Source: Tenrec ecaudatus (taxonomy: Eukaryota > Chordata > Mammalia > Afrosoricida > Tenrecidae). From it: 64,000 nucleotides of DNA. The stretch lies in contig NC_134532.1 in NCBI RefSeq assembly GCF_050624435.1, forward strand, positions 122,110,070 through 122,174,069, read 5' to 3'. The notes beneath the pieces are model-generated. The model saw only the letters and a list, made by a program, of their open reading frames with translations, made no database searches and had not been told where the DNA came from. Positions 12,001-25,000 of the stretch are shown here, one piece after another (the first letter of the stretch is position 1; each line of letters starts with the position of its first letter). The translations under genes were made by a program, and so were the position numbers.

Positions 12001-15000
12001 GCAATTACTGTTACTTTTAATTTTGTTAATAACAAGGTTGCAGTTCCGGGTCCTCAGACCACGTGATCTTTTAAATCTTACTTAAGGATTTGAGGGCATT
12101 TGTGGCAATCGTTCCAGATCCATTGTTTTCTTTTTGTGTGTTCCCAGAATCCAAAACACACGCGGCTGCTCCCAGAAAGTTGGGAGGTTGAGCCCACCCA
12201 CAGGCACCCTCAGAAGCACAGCCTGCTGATCTACTTCTGAAAGGTCACAGGCACTGGAAACCAAATGGAGCTCAGCTCTCTCTATTCCAAAGCCATGGCC
12301 ATGACTCAGAATCGACCTGACAGCAATGGGTTACTCTTATTCTAGGCAGCAATCGTCCCAGTTTAAGGAAATAACAAAGGAGTTTAAAAGATAAATATTC
12401 TATGCATATGGATAACGTTTGCCGTCAAGAAGTATGCAGTACAGAAAGGACACAAATGGCTAAATATTTATGCTGAAAACTCCAGCATGGTGGTCCCTGT
12501 GGGAGAGGATGCGTACCGACTCTTACGATAGGTAGAAATAACCACATTCAACGGGCATTTTACCACGTGGAAATGAAATGAGTAACATTAAAGGTACAAT
12601 GATATAAATGGTAGACAGCTGGATGCCCTGGATGGGAAAGTCCTAAGTTGAGTTTGCTGTGGGACTTTATCAAATACTTCCGTTAAGACACAGTGACCTT
12701 TTTACTGTACTTTTAGACAAACAATTTATAGAACTTGACATATTTTTATAAAAAACAAATGTTCTAAAATTAACTTGCTACATCTTCAATTATTCCACAA
12801 AACGTGTGTTTTCTTGAGTATAAACTGTAGGCAATTATCAAGAAAGGTTTTACCAAAGAATGTTCAAGTCATTTCCCATTATTTGGATGAATTAACTCTC
12901 CATCAAGCAGGTAAATATTAATTTCAAAAACCACACACAGGAGCAAATAACTGAACCCACTGTATTGCAGTGGATTCTGACTCCTAATGTCCCGGCCCGC
13001 CGCAGCCTCTGATTTTTGCAGAAACAGACTAACTAACTCATCTTTCTCCCCCAGAGCACCTGGTAGGTTCAAACCATCAACCTTTTGATTATTAACTGAG
13101 ACAAAACAAGTTGGGAACTTTCTTGAGGGGAAAACAGACTGTCAAAATGAGAGCGTCCGTGTCATGATGCATTCTTCTCCTCCTGGCTACACGCTTCCTT
13201 ACCTTGACCAAGCCCCCTTGTTTGGTGAGGTAGCCTTCTTTGGTCCCCAGCTGAAAAAGAAAGAAGCATCGAGTGAACCGACAACAAGTGATTTTTATCT
13301 TTATCTATTTGAATCCTTTGTGAACATGAAAAACAAGTTTGCCTTCACGCAATCAATCAGTGGCCCTGAGCATTCTCCACCTAGCCATGTGGAAAGCAAG
13401 AGATTGCAGATGGGATCATCTGCACAGTTCTGGGCAGCAGGCAACAAGGGAACTATAGAAAGCACTCTTAAACTACCATCAATAGTGATTTGAAAAGACA
13501 AAAGCCACATCACTTGCAAAATAAATAGTTTGGGCCAAAGTGTATTCTGTGAAAGGCAGTTCTTTGGACTGTTGTATGCCAGGACACACATGCATGCACT
13601 TCGATGGTCTATGTACTCTGGGTAAAGGAACTCTTACTGCCACCGAGTCCATTCTGACTCATAGGGACCCCGGAGGACAGGGTAGAGCTGTCCTTGTGCG
13701 TTTCCGGGAGTAACTGTACGGAAATAGAAAGACTCATCTTTGTCCCAGGAGTGACTATTCGTTTTGAACTATGACTTCGCCATTAGCAGCTCATCGAAAA
13801 ACCACTATGTCAACAAGGCTCCTCAGAAAAGGGAAAGTGGAGGAATTTCTTAGTTCTGGGTTTCATGGCTTTATTATGCTAACGTGCTTTATGGATTGTT
13901 AACAGGGATCTTTAGGCACTGAATTTCCAATATTTATTTTTCACAGATAATCTCTTGAGACTCATATTCCATGGAACAAATTTCCAGAAATGCAGATTTA
14001 GTTACACTTAACTTGTCCAAAGGGGCTGAAATGAAAATGATTCATTTCTTTTTAATCTCCGAATCATTCATTCAGGGGTAAAGGCAATATCACACACTTG
14101 GTGAGCATCTATGTAGTATAAGGAATAGTGGTGCTGGGGGGTGGGAGGTAGTGAATAGATATTTGCATAAGACAAGGACCCTAGGATTAACATTTTCCTT
14201 CATATATTTAAGAAGAAATTGAATTCCTAGTAGGGTATTTTTGTTCTAATATGATGTCATAATATGTCTGGTATTAACAAGAAAAAAAACAAATAAAAAG
14301 TGGGAAATGAGTTAGTCGAGAGCAAGTTTCTTTTTATGGGAGTTTCCACAGGATTTCTTTTTTTGGCCTGAGGTAAACTCTTCCTACCAAACAAAAAGAG
14401 GAACAACAATTATCACAGCAAATAAGGAGTTAAAACAAGAAATGGTGGCTATGATCGCCGCATAGTCAACACCCCCCCAAGGGGCATGAACAACACAAAT
14501 GTGGGTGGACGAGGATTGGAGGGGGGAAGGAGGGAAAAAAGAGGAGCTGATGTCAAGGCTCAAATAGAAAGTAATTTTTAGCAAATGATGATGGCAACAT
14601 ATGTACAAATACGCTTGATACAATTGATGTATGAAATGTCATAAAAGCGGTAAGAGCCCACAATAAAATTATTAAATATAGAAATAGTAACTATTTATTT
14701 TTCCTTTCACCATATTTATTCAACATGCATGTGAGCAAATAATCCGCAAAACAGAAGTATTTGAAGAACACAGCATCAGGGCTGGTGGAAAGTTTGTCAA
14801 CAATATGGGATATGTAGATGACTAAATTTCGCTTGCTGAAGGTGAGAGTAACTTTTTTAACTTTCTTTTTAAAAAAATCATTTTATTGGGGCTCTTACAG
14901 CTCCGATAATAATCCATACATCCATGTGTGAAGCATATTTGTACATATGTTGCCATCATTTTTTCAAAACATTTCCTTTCTACTTGAGCCCTTGGTATCA

Positions 15001-16045
15001 GCTCCTCATTTTTTCCCTTCCTTTCCCACCCTCCCGCCCTCATGAACCCTAGTTAAATTATAAATTATTATTATTTTCATAGCTTACACCATCCACTGCC
15101 TCCCTTCACGCATTTTTCTCTTCTTGTCCTCCCTGCAGGGAGCGGGGGTGAGACAGGGGTGTATTAATAATCAATCATTGCAAACAGTTCACTTTCACAG
15201 CATTAAAGTAACAGTGAGCCTCTCCGGTGTCCATTTAGTGACTGCTGAACTCAAAGCGCTGGATCGATATCACACAATCAGTCATTTACTTTGACATTAA
15301 AGAAACTGAATTCGCTGAATCGAATTTAGGCACTAGATCATAGAAATGGCAAAAATGAAAACATTGTGGGTTGTTGTAAGTTAATGTCTGTAGAGACAAA
15401 ATAATTAAGGAACCAAAACTTTTGTAGAGTTTGAAAATGATGTTGGCAACATATATACAAATGTGCTTGATATAATTTATGTATGGATTGTTATCAGAGC
15501 TTTAAGAACCCCCGATAAAATGATTTATAAAGAAAAATAAGCATAACAACAACCACACACACAAAAAACAATTGCTATATAGAAGACTCTGATATGATTA
15601 TTCATTGAAATTAGGATGAAGAATTGAACTCTTTACCCTACCTCCCCGCAAATAATAGGCTATAAATCTATTATTTTTCTCATGAACTTGAAAGATAATT
15701 AAAAGGCTACAGAGAGAATCGTTGAGAATATCAATTTCCTTAAACATCCCCAGAGAAAAGAAATCATTCTCTAACAGATTTACTTTATCTTTAAAATCTA
15801 TGGCCTACAACAGTAAGAAGAGTTTGTCAAGAGCCCCCATCAGAAGCACCCCAAATGCTTGATCTTGGACCAAGGACTAAGCTTGTTCACTTGTTGTTCC
15901 CGTCTCCCTGTGTACCTGCTATCTTGCTGACTGGCTGGCTTGCCTACCGTAATAAACAATACAAACAACCCAGAAAGCCTCATGAAGGAAGGTAGGCATA
16001 GGTGTGAGTGGATACAAGGGCTGCAGCCTGGTGTGGGGAGTGAGA

Positions 16046-16076
<31 letters not shown>

Positions 16077-19000
16077 AGGAGGGAGAGAGAGAGTTGTGGC
16101 AGCTTGGTGGGAGGCTGGGCAGAGGGAAGGAGGACTCTTCCCAGAAAGGAGAAGGCGATTGTCAGTGCAAAGTGTCCGCGTTGAGTTGACTGAGCAGACA
16201 TCTGTGATCTGTGATGAGGGATGATATTGTTTCCGAAGTTGATGTCGCCAGGCTTTTCTTCACCAGCGAAAAGTTAGTAAGTTTCCCCAATGGAGAGAGT
16301 GGTTTGCCACCACAATGGAGAGAGCCACACACACAGGGCTGCGAGACAAGACAGTAAGCTAGGCAAAGATTTAATAAGCAATATTCACTCCCGTCATGAA
16401 ACAGGTCCCCTCACGATTTGATTAACTCTACAATGTCTGGCGGTAAGACAGTGAACTTTATAGGGGACCCCCATTGGCTTGCCTCAGTCCTCATCCTGCT
16501 TTGCCATTGGCCCTTATTCTTGCATCCTGATTGGTTCTTATTCCAGCATAATGGTTGGTCTCCTAATCCACACCTTGTGCACCTCATTATCGGGGGGGGG
16601 GGGGGGCGGTGTTCGTCAATAGGCTGTTTGGACATGGTCTCTGGAATGGATAACGTGAGTGAGGCCATCTGGGATGGGTCATCTAGACCTCTAGCTGTCC
16701 TTGATATGGCCAGTAGAACGGATCGTGTGCGGCTGTTTGGACAGGTCATTTGGACCGCCTAGGTCTTCCAGACCCTGAGAAGGGAGGAGGCAGCAGTGGC
16801 ACGGAATGGGATGGTGAACCCCAAGTTAAGTGAGTAGGGAGTCTAGGAGGTGGATAGTGGCGTAGCCCCTGGACATTAGTTACGTTGAATTGGTCATCAG
16901 AAGAGTCAGAATACTAAGACCAGTAAGAGGCACATCCCTCACTAACAGGAGAAGGGAGTTACAGATATGAATAAGGGGGAAGGAGACGGCTCCTTGTGGT
17001 ACTGGGTTGAGAACTGAGGTGTCATTGTGAGCTCATGGATTTACAATGGCTAGATACGAGGAGGGCTTCAGAAAGTTCAAGGAAAACAAGAATGAGAAGA
17101 TAACGGAATTCACCTTCCTGTCTGTGGACATACACAAGGAGCCCTGGTGCTTCAATAGTTAAGCAGTTGAGCCCCCTCTGAAGAGATCACAGCCTAGAGA
17201 TCCCGACGGGGCAGCTCGACTCTGTCTCATGAGGGTGCTACGCACCAGAAATGGACTCACTATCAGCACCTAATGACAACACATACACACGCGTGTGGTT
17301 TTTCTAGTTCCAGCAGAATTGACGGAGAGAATAACACCCCAATAACAATAATCACATAGCACCGAGATCTTAGTATCCAAAGCTCCCTGCTCCAGAAAAA
17401 GAAAAAAAAAGTCCAAACAGGGGAGGGGGCTTCCTGAAGAAATGGCTGATTGTAGAGGCAGACACAAAGCAAATTCAAGACCAGCCTGGGACATCTTGCT
17501 GTTATAGACAGTCAGAAAATGCTCAAAGAATGAGGCCATATTTTGCAGACGTAGAAGCTACCTTTAACAGTCTTTCACTGGGAAAAACTGGGAGAATTTG
17601 AGAAACTAGTAAATGAACATGACAATTATGAATATGAATATATAAACCTTATTTGATGATTGAATAAATGAGAATAAATTTCATTTCCATAGAGTGGAAT
17701 AAAATCTATCTATGTACAAGGAATGACAAATCCAAGGATCGCCATGTGGCAGCAGTCAATGGTGATTCAAACTACAAAGAAACATTCATCGATGTTAGAA
17801 CTGGGGGTAACATTTTAATGGGGAACAGGATGTTTACACTGTCTCAATAACCTCCCCCCAAAATACTTATTAGTAATCAACGGAACAAAGTAATTTTAAA
17901 GTAAGGAACCCTGGCAGATACCTTAGTAGTCACAGTTGACACACTCCGATGGGACACATGGAAATGCTGTGTCCCCTGAGAGGAGGCAGGCACGGGCAGA
18001 GCAGACGTCTGTGGCTTTTCTACCAACAGCACATCATCTCAATCTAATGGTGAGGTAATGGCAGACCAGCCAACATTGAGGAAGAAAACAAAATGACTGA
18101 CCTTTTACTTTTCAGAAGTGTTCGAGTTACAAAACCAAACAAAGACGGGGGAAGTGTCCCACCGTGAAGATGTCAGAGAGAGAACAGGTCACTGTAATTT
18201 GTGATCCTTTTACTCCGAGAACCTTACTGAGGAAACTGGCAGAACACCAATGAGACCTGTGAATTGGATATAGGGATAGCCAGGAGCACAAACGCATTTT
18301 TCCCGGAAGAAGTACAGCCCATGATAAGAGCTGTATGAGCCCCCAAATCCAATGATTTTTAAAAGATGAAGAAGAACAGCGTGAAGGATCACAGACTTTC
18401 GACGTCTCATCAGGAGAGACCAGTCCCTGGGAAAAGACCACAAGGCTGGACACGGTGGCAAGAACTGTGGGTTCAAACAGAGTAACAGTCGCGAGGCCGG
18501 GGCAGCACTTCATTCTATTGTCCACTCACTAGCACCTAACAGCTACGGCAGTGACAGCAACACTGTATCAATGCCAACTTCCTCGTTTTAAACACCCTGT
18601 GGTTATACATTGATGAAAAGCAAAGTTTGCAGCCCGTAGTGGGGATTGCAACTCAGTGTAAAGAAAACATTCTCAAAGCAGGGTCAATCAACAGCATCAT
18701 GATAAATGTCGAAAAGGCTGAAGTTGTCAGGGACTTCATTTTACTCTGGACCTCGACCAGTGTTTATGGAAGTAGCAGCCAAGAAGCCAAAAAATGCGTG
18801 GGGCTGGGCAACTCTACTGCGCAAGACCTCTTCTTCTTTTAAGTTTCGCTTTGAGGACTAAGGTAACCAAAGGCTTGGTATTTGCAGTCGCCTCGTGTTC
18901 AAATGAAAACTGGACATTGAATAAGGAAGACAGAAGAAAAAATATATAGGTGAATTATGGAGTTGGTAAAGGCTATTGAAAGTGCACCGACTGTCAGAAG

Positions 19001-22000
19001 AAAAACTAAATCCACTTTGGGAGAAGTAGAACCAGGGTCTCCATAGAGGTGAGGATGGGGAGCCTTTGTGTCATGTACTTGGGCATGTGATCGGTCAACA
19101 AGGAGAGACTGGTCTCTGGAAGAGGACATTGCACTTGGCAAAGAAGAGGACATCATGCTTTGGTGAGACGGACGATGGGCGGCTGCAGTAATGGGCCGCG
19201 TTCCGTTCCATGGTGCACAGGGTCACTGTGAGTCGGCACCTAACAACCACAGGTGGTTGCATATGTGAACCCCTTGTTTGTAGATAGCATAGTTGGCTAT
19301 ACATTGGACTCCTAACTGCAAGGTCAGTATTTCAAACCCACCTGCCTCTCCAAGGGAGAAAATTGAGGCTATCTACTACGCCTGTAGAGATGGACAGTCT
19401 TAACCCCCAAAGGGCAATTCTGTCCTATGGGGTCCACATGAGGCCAAATATACTTGATGGCAGTGAGTTTGGTATATTATTTTTTGTTTTGTTTGTAGGA
19501 AATGTACATTGCAGTATTTGAGGTGATAAGACATCATGCAGGCAATTTTCTCTCAGTTGCCTCAGGACAAAACAGAATAATGTGTACTATTTTGGCAACT
19601 TTTCTATAATTCTGAAATGATTTCAGTAAGACTAACATGTAAAATCAAAAAGGATTGAATAAATAAACTATGGCATTCAAAAATGGAATAATAAGAACTT
19701 TTAATGGTGTTTCAAAAAGTACATAAGAGACCTGGGAGATATACACAATTCATAATGAAAGTTTTAGAAAGAATATAGATTATACCCATTTTCTTTCTGT
19801 CCATCTGTCAATCATTTATCGTTCAGAAAGAGTCTGGAAGGACAGACACCAAAATGTTAACTGTGAGATGAAATTAGAAATTCAAGGGCAGATTACCAGA
19901 GACAGGCAAATGCATGTGAGGTGACCAAAAAGAGGAACTAGACGATGTATCAAGGAGATAGCAGAATAAAGAGAGAAACCTCTGGCAGAAGTAAAGGAAA
20001 CAGAAACTTTAGAAACAGTTGTTGAAAATGTCGAACATCACCGAAGGGAAACTAAGGAAATGGAAGCTAGAAAGGACGTGTCTGCACCAGACACTGGGGT
20101 TCATTACTCATTGAACTGTTCCCCGTAGTCCTCATCAGCACCTCGCCGAGAGCATGTCCACAACCTGACTCCTCTCGGCCATCTCTCACGCCACTCCTCC
20201 TGCAACCTTGGCCATCTCAGGCCAGAACAGGATTATTTTATTCACTCTGTTGATCTGTCCGTCAGATGCCATGTTCAATGTATGAGTAAGCCTTGTGTCG
20301 AATACTTTCAAAACACATCCTAAATTTGACTTGATTTTTCTTTTGCCTGCCCCTTCTCTCTCCTCCCCACCATGCAACGGAATGCTCCTCTTACCTGCAC
20401 TGTCACCATGCCTTTGAGTTGGTCTCCTTGCCTCCAAGTCTGTTTCTACCCCGGTTTCATTTAGCAGTGCGAATGATGGTCCTCTTTGAACCCTTGGATT
20501 ACATGACTCAAAACCTTTTAGAAATTTCTCTTCAGTGCTCGGGGAAAAATAAAATTCTTCACTTTGTCCGACAAAGCCTTTAGTGTTTTATTAAAAGGGG
20601 GGAGGATAATTTTTCACTATCTATTCAAGTTGTGGTTCTGTTTCTTCTTTTCTAAAAAATTAGTATTAATTGGGAGTGTATACACCGAAACACAGAAAAA
20701 TATATAACACAACTTCAAGAGGGTGGTCTCCGATGACATAACACCTCTGAAGGACCTCCTGATATGAACAAATAAAAGCAAAACAAAATGAAAATACAGA
20801 AAATGTTGAAAACTAAATCAGGTCAAGCATGCATCAGAGAGGGATCAACTGACAAGGTTTTAACCATTCAAGTCAGATTCATGTATTTGATCTTCTGTAC
20901 TCATCTCTCCAGTGCCCTCTGTTTAGTAACCACTCTCCTCCCATCCCTCAATTGTGGATAGAGGGCGTTCACCGGAGGCCAGTTTCCTGTGTAGTTCCCA
21001 CCAATGAATCTTGGACTCCCACTGCCATCCATAGCCTTTTGCAAACTGGATTCTGCCAATTTAGGCTGTGATACTAGTCCCTCCTTTAATTTTGGATTAT
21101 ATGATTTACAACCCTTTGGTGACTGATGACTGTGTGCTTCTTCCATGTGGATTTAGTTGAAATCTTGGAGACAAGCTTTTAAGACCCCAGACACTATTTT
21201 ATTGGATAACTGGGCACCATTTAATTTCCTCACCACAGTTTGCAATAGCACCCCTAGCTTCTGTGTTTCCTTCCTGAAGGCAAATACTGAGCAGGGCTGT
21301 GATGTAGGAACTACCATATATACTCGTGTATAAACTGAGTTTTCCAGCACAAAAAATGTGCTGAAAAACTGGGATTCGACTTATACACGGTCAATGGTAT
21401 CCCAGCAAGGTGTAACATCTCCCTACCTCCCCCCCCCTCCCCTTGAAGTAACAGGATGAGTGCCCATTATCTCGCAGGTGATTGCCTTTTCTCTGCTGTT
21501 CATTCAAAGCCCCGCTGACACTGCGGGGCTTTGAATGTTTGATGTTTGTTTACTCACATCTAACCAATCAGAGCCACCCTATGATGTGGACAGCTCCAAT
21601 TCGCAGAAGCACCTGTAGTGATTCACTTACGCCAGCAGCTGAACTGGTAAGGATGTGTCTGTGGCTGTGCTCTGTCTCTCCCCTCTGGTCTCTGTGTTAA
21701 TTCACATCCTGCATCCCCCACGCACAAGGACTCACCCCCCTCCTCCCGGCTAACACGTCGCGGGGGGGGGGGTGCATTACCATGAAAGTTATTTTTCAAA
21801 GTCTTGTTTTTTTTATCCTATTAGAAATGGATACTCTTGAACCAAAACAAAAACGCCGATCATATGAGGCTGGTTTCAAAATGAAAGTCGTGTCAAGAGC
21901 AGAAGAGAGCAATAAAAGTATTGCAAGTAGGGGATTTTGTGTTGACGAAAAGCAAGTGAGGGAGTGACGGAAAATGAAGGCTGACTTGGAACAGATTCCA

Positions 22001-25000
22001 AAAGCTAAAAAAAACTCGTCGTGATTTAACGTCTTTTTATGGGGCTCTCGAGAGTGAATTGCATAAATGGTTATGGAGTGTTGTCAAAATGGTTACTGCA
22101 TAACATGCATGGGAATCCGCATACGTGCTCTACAAATGGCTAAGGATGACAAATATAAAACACCAGGCATTGAAAAATTTGTTGCGTCAGCAGGATGGTG
22201 TACCCACTTCATGAATACTTTTGACCTATATTTGAGACAAAGAACAAAGATTTCCCAGAAATTGCCACAAGACCTTAAGAAAAAATTACTGTATGTCATT
22301 CCAGTCATTTATTATAAAACAAAGGATTTATAATTATGACCTGGCAGTTATTGGGAATATAGATGAAACTGCCATGACTTTTGATCTTCCAAGCAACAGA
22401 ACTGTGGCAAGTTTAGGAGAAAAAAACATTTTTCTCAAAACCACAGGAAATGGAAAAAACAAAACAAAAACACTTTACCGATGTTCTATCATGTTTGGCT
22501 AATGGAACTAAGCTGCGTCCTGTCATTATTTTTAAAAGAAAAACCTTACCTAAAAAGATCAATTTCCCACCAAGAATTACTGTGCATGCACATGTTAAAG
22601 GCTGGATGGATGAAGACAGAACAAAAAAATGGCTGGAAGAAATTTGGAACCGACAACCAGGAGCAGCCTTAAAGAAAAAGCCATCGTTACTTGTTTGGGA
22701 TATGTTCAGAGCCTACCTATCGGATAACATAAAAAAAATTGGCAAAATTTAATAAAGTTACTTTAGCTTTTATTCCAGGTGGGCTTACATCTGTACTGCA
22801 GCCTCTGGATGTATCTTTGAATAAGCCTTTTAAAGACCGTGTGCGAAGGATGTGGCATGAATGGATGTCATCTGGTCAAGCCTGACTAACTAAAGGAGGA
22901 AATCTCATGAAGCCTGACATAGAGTTAATAGCAAAGTGGATTCGAGATGCATGGGAAGACATTCCAGAAGACATGGTGCAACGTGCCTTCCAGAAATGTT
23001 GTGTTAGTAATGTTATGGATGGCAGTGAAGACTGCACGTTGTATGAAACTGACAGCAGTGATGGTGATGATGGTGATCTCAGTGAAGACAGCATCTATGA
23101 TGACCTCCCACCAGCTGAAGCTCTGTATTGGGATACAGATGATGATGAGGTTTTGAAGGATTTTAACTCTTTACATTTTAGCTTGGTTGCTGATTAAGCT
23201 CAGGGAATAATAGTACTTTTAAGGTATCATTGTTGATACCTTATTGTTTTTGTTGAACCGATTTTCCACTTACTATGCTGGTTTACTAATGTTAAATGAC
23301 TTGTCCTTTTATTTGTGTTTTTTTAATTTAAAATAAATATTTAAATACATTACCCCAATGATGTCTCAATTTTTAGTAATTTTATACTCATTTGTTTTGA
23401 TTATTGAAACTCACCAATAGCTTCTGCATTTCCACCCTAGGCTTATACTCGAGTCAATCAATTTTTCTGGTTTCCCAGGTAATAATTAGGTACCTCAGCT
23501 TATACTTGGGTCGGCTTATATTCGAGTATATACGGTAGTTGTTCTTAAGTTGGAGCTAGGATTTAATATGAGCCCCAAACCCATTCTTGGATCTATGTTT
23601 TTCTCCAAAATTTATTATTACTTGCAAGTTAGTACACATGTCATTTCATAGTTCAATCATGTCAAGCAGAATTGTACAATTGCTTACACAATCAGTTTCC
23701 AAACATACTTTTTCTTCCTGGGCTCCTTGACATTGTCTCCCTATTATCCTCCAACCACCCATACTCCTACCCCACCCCCCAAACCCTTATTCTACTTGCT
23801 GTCACTATAGGTTTATTAATCCTGGGTTTCACTTACCTAAAAACATATAACACAACTTCAAGAGGGTGACCCCAATGACATAACACCTCTGAGATACACC
23901 CTACTATGAACAAACAAAAACAGAATGAAACCATGTCCATTACAGGTTTGCCAGAATATTACACATTTTCCTACAGCATCTAGGGCCTGCTATGCAGTCT
24001 ATTTGGAAACCGCAATTTGTTCCAAGCGAGAACAATGAGGCTGTCTAGTTCCTCAAAGAGTTTATCGTGTCAGAAACCCACAGGGCAGCACCACCATATC
24101 CTACGAGTCAGAAGCAATTCCACAGCAGTCAGTTGAATGACGTTAGCCTCACAGCCACTGCTCATTGCTGCAAAAACAATTCTTTGTGAGTTTTTCACAT
24201 TTCTGCACCCCCTACAAGCAAGAACTTCCAGTTCTGTTTCAGAGCAACGTGAAAGGATGCTTCTACACTTACAGCAAACAGCCTTCAAAATTAGAAACAA
24301 TGTCTTCCTCTGCAGAAAAAGGCAGACATGCTTACTGTCCACTGCGGTAGTTAGATAATTTCGTGTCAACTTGATAAGTAACTATGGGGTGGAGCCTAGC
24401 CTGTCAATCAATTTACAGCCTGATGATGCCTACTTGTGGGCATGGGCTTCTTATGAGGATTCTGGGAACGTCCTCTCTTGATTCTGCCATCAGAAGAGGC
24501 AGGCCACTCTCTCACACACACTCTCTCTCTGCTTCACACTCCTGTTGACAAGACACATGGAGCCATGCTGTTGGCAGCTAGAAACCTGGAGCTGGAGATG
24601 TGGAGACCTGCGCCAGTGCTGAGAGGCTTCCACCGCCACTGGATCCACAAGACTTTCCACCCACCAGCCTCTTATCTTTCTGCATTCAGCTTCTTTGTAT
24701 GTGTTTATGTGAGTCTGAAGAGGAATTTATAGACTAGTCTTAGACATATGGGCTAATATCAGACTTACAGACTTGATCTGGGCTGGTCTGGAATGTTTTC
24801 TCAATATGCAATTACTCTGTGATATAAAGCTCTGTCTTACACATACATAAGTGTCCCTGGATTTATTTCTCTATTCACCCTGGCCTAACACATCCACTAT
24901 AAGCTATTTAGGTGCTCTAAAATCAGAGTTACCTTCTTTTGCGGACACCCATTGTGTGTGTGCATGTGTGTACTATCTTCATGTTACCCTGTTGGGTTGA

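Larger units (their letters stand above)
20640..23930 (-). mobile_element. L1 LINE 3' region hosting the pogo-like element
   Basis: The flanks 20640-21311 and 23538-23930 read as one minus-strand L1 3' region split by the transposon. They match in reverse the plus-strand L1 pieces at about 300-560, 32540-32840 and 45320-45470 (AAATGTGGTGAAGAAA..GATGGTGCCCGGCTATC type). The phrase ATAACACAACTTCAAGAGGG occurs at both 20707 and 23849, suggesting an internal repeat or two overlapping L1 fragments. Confidence 0.65.

Noticed and set aside
15940..16224. 94-codon open frame through the GA-rich tract
   Set aside because: Produced by simple repeat composition.
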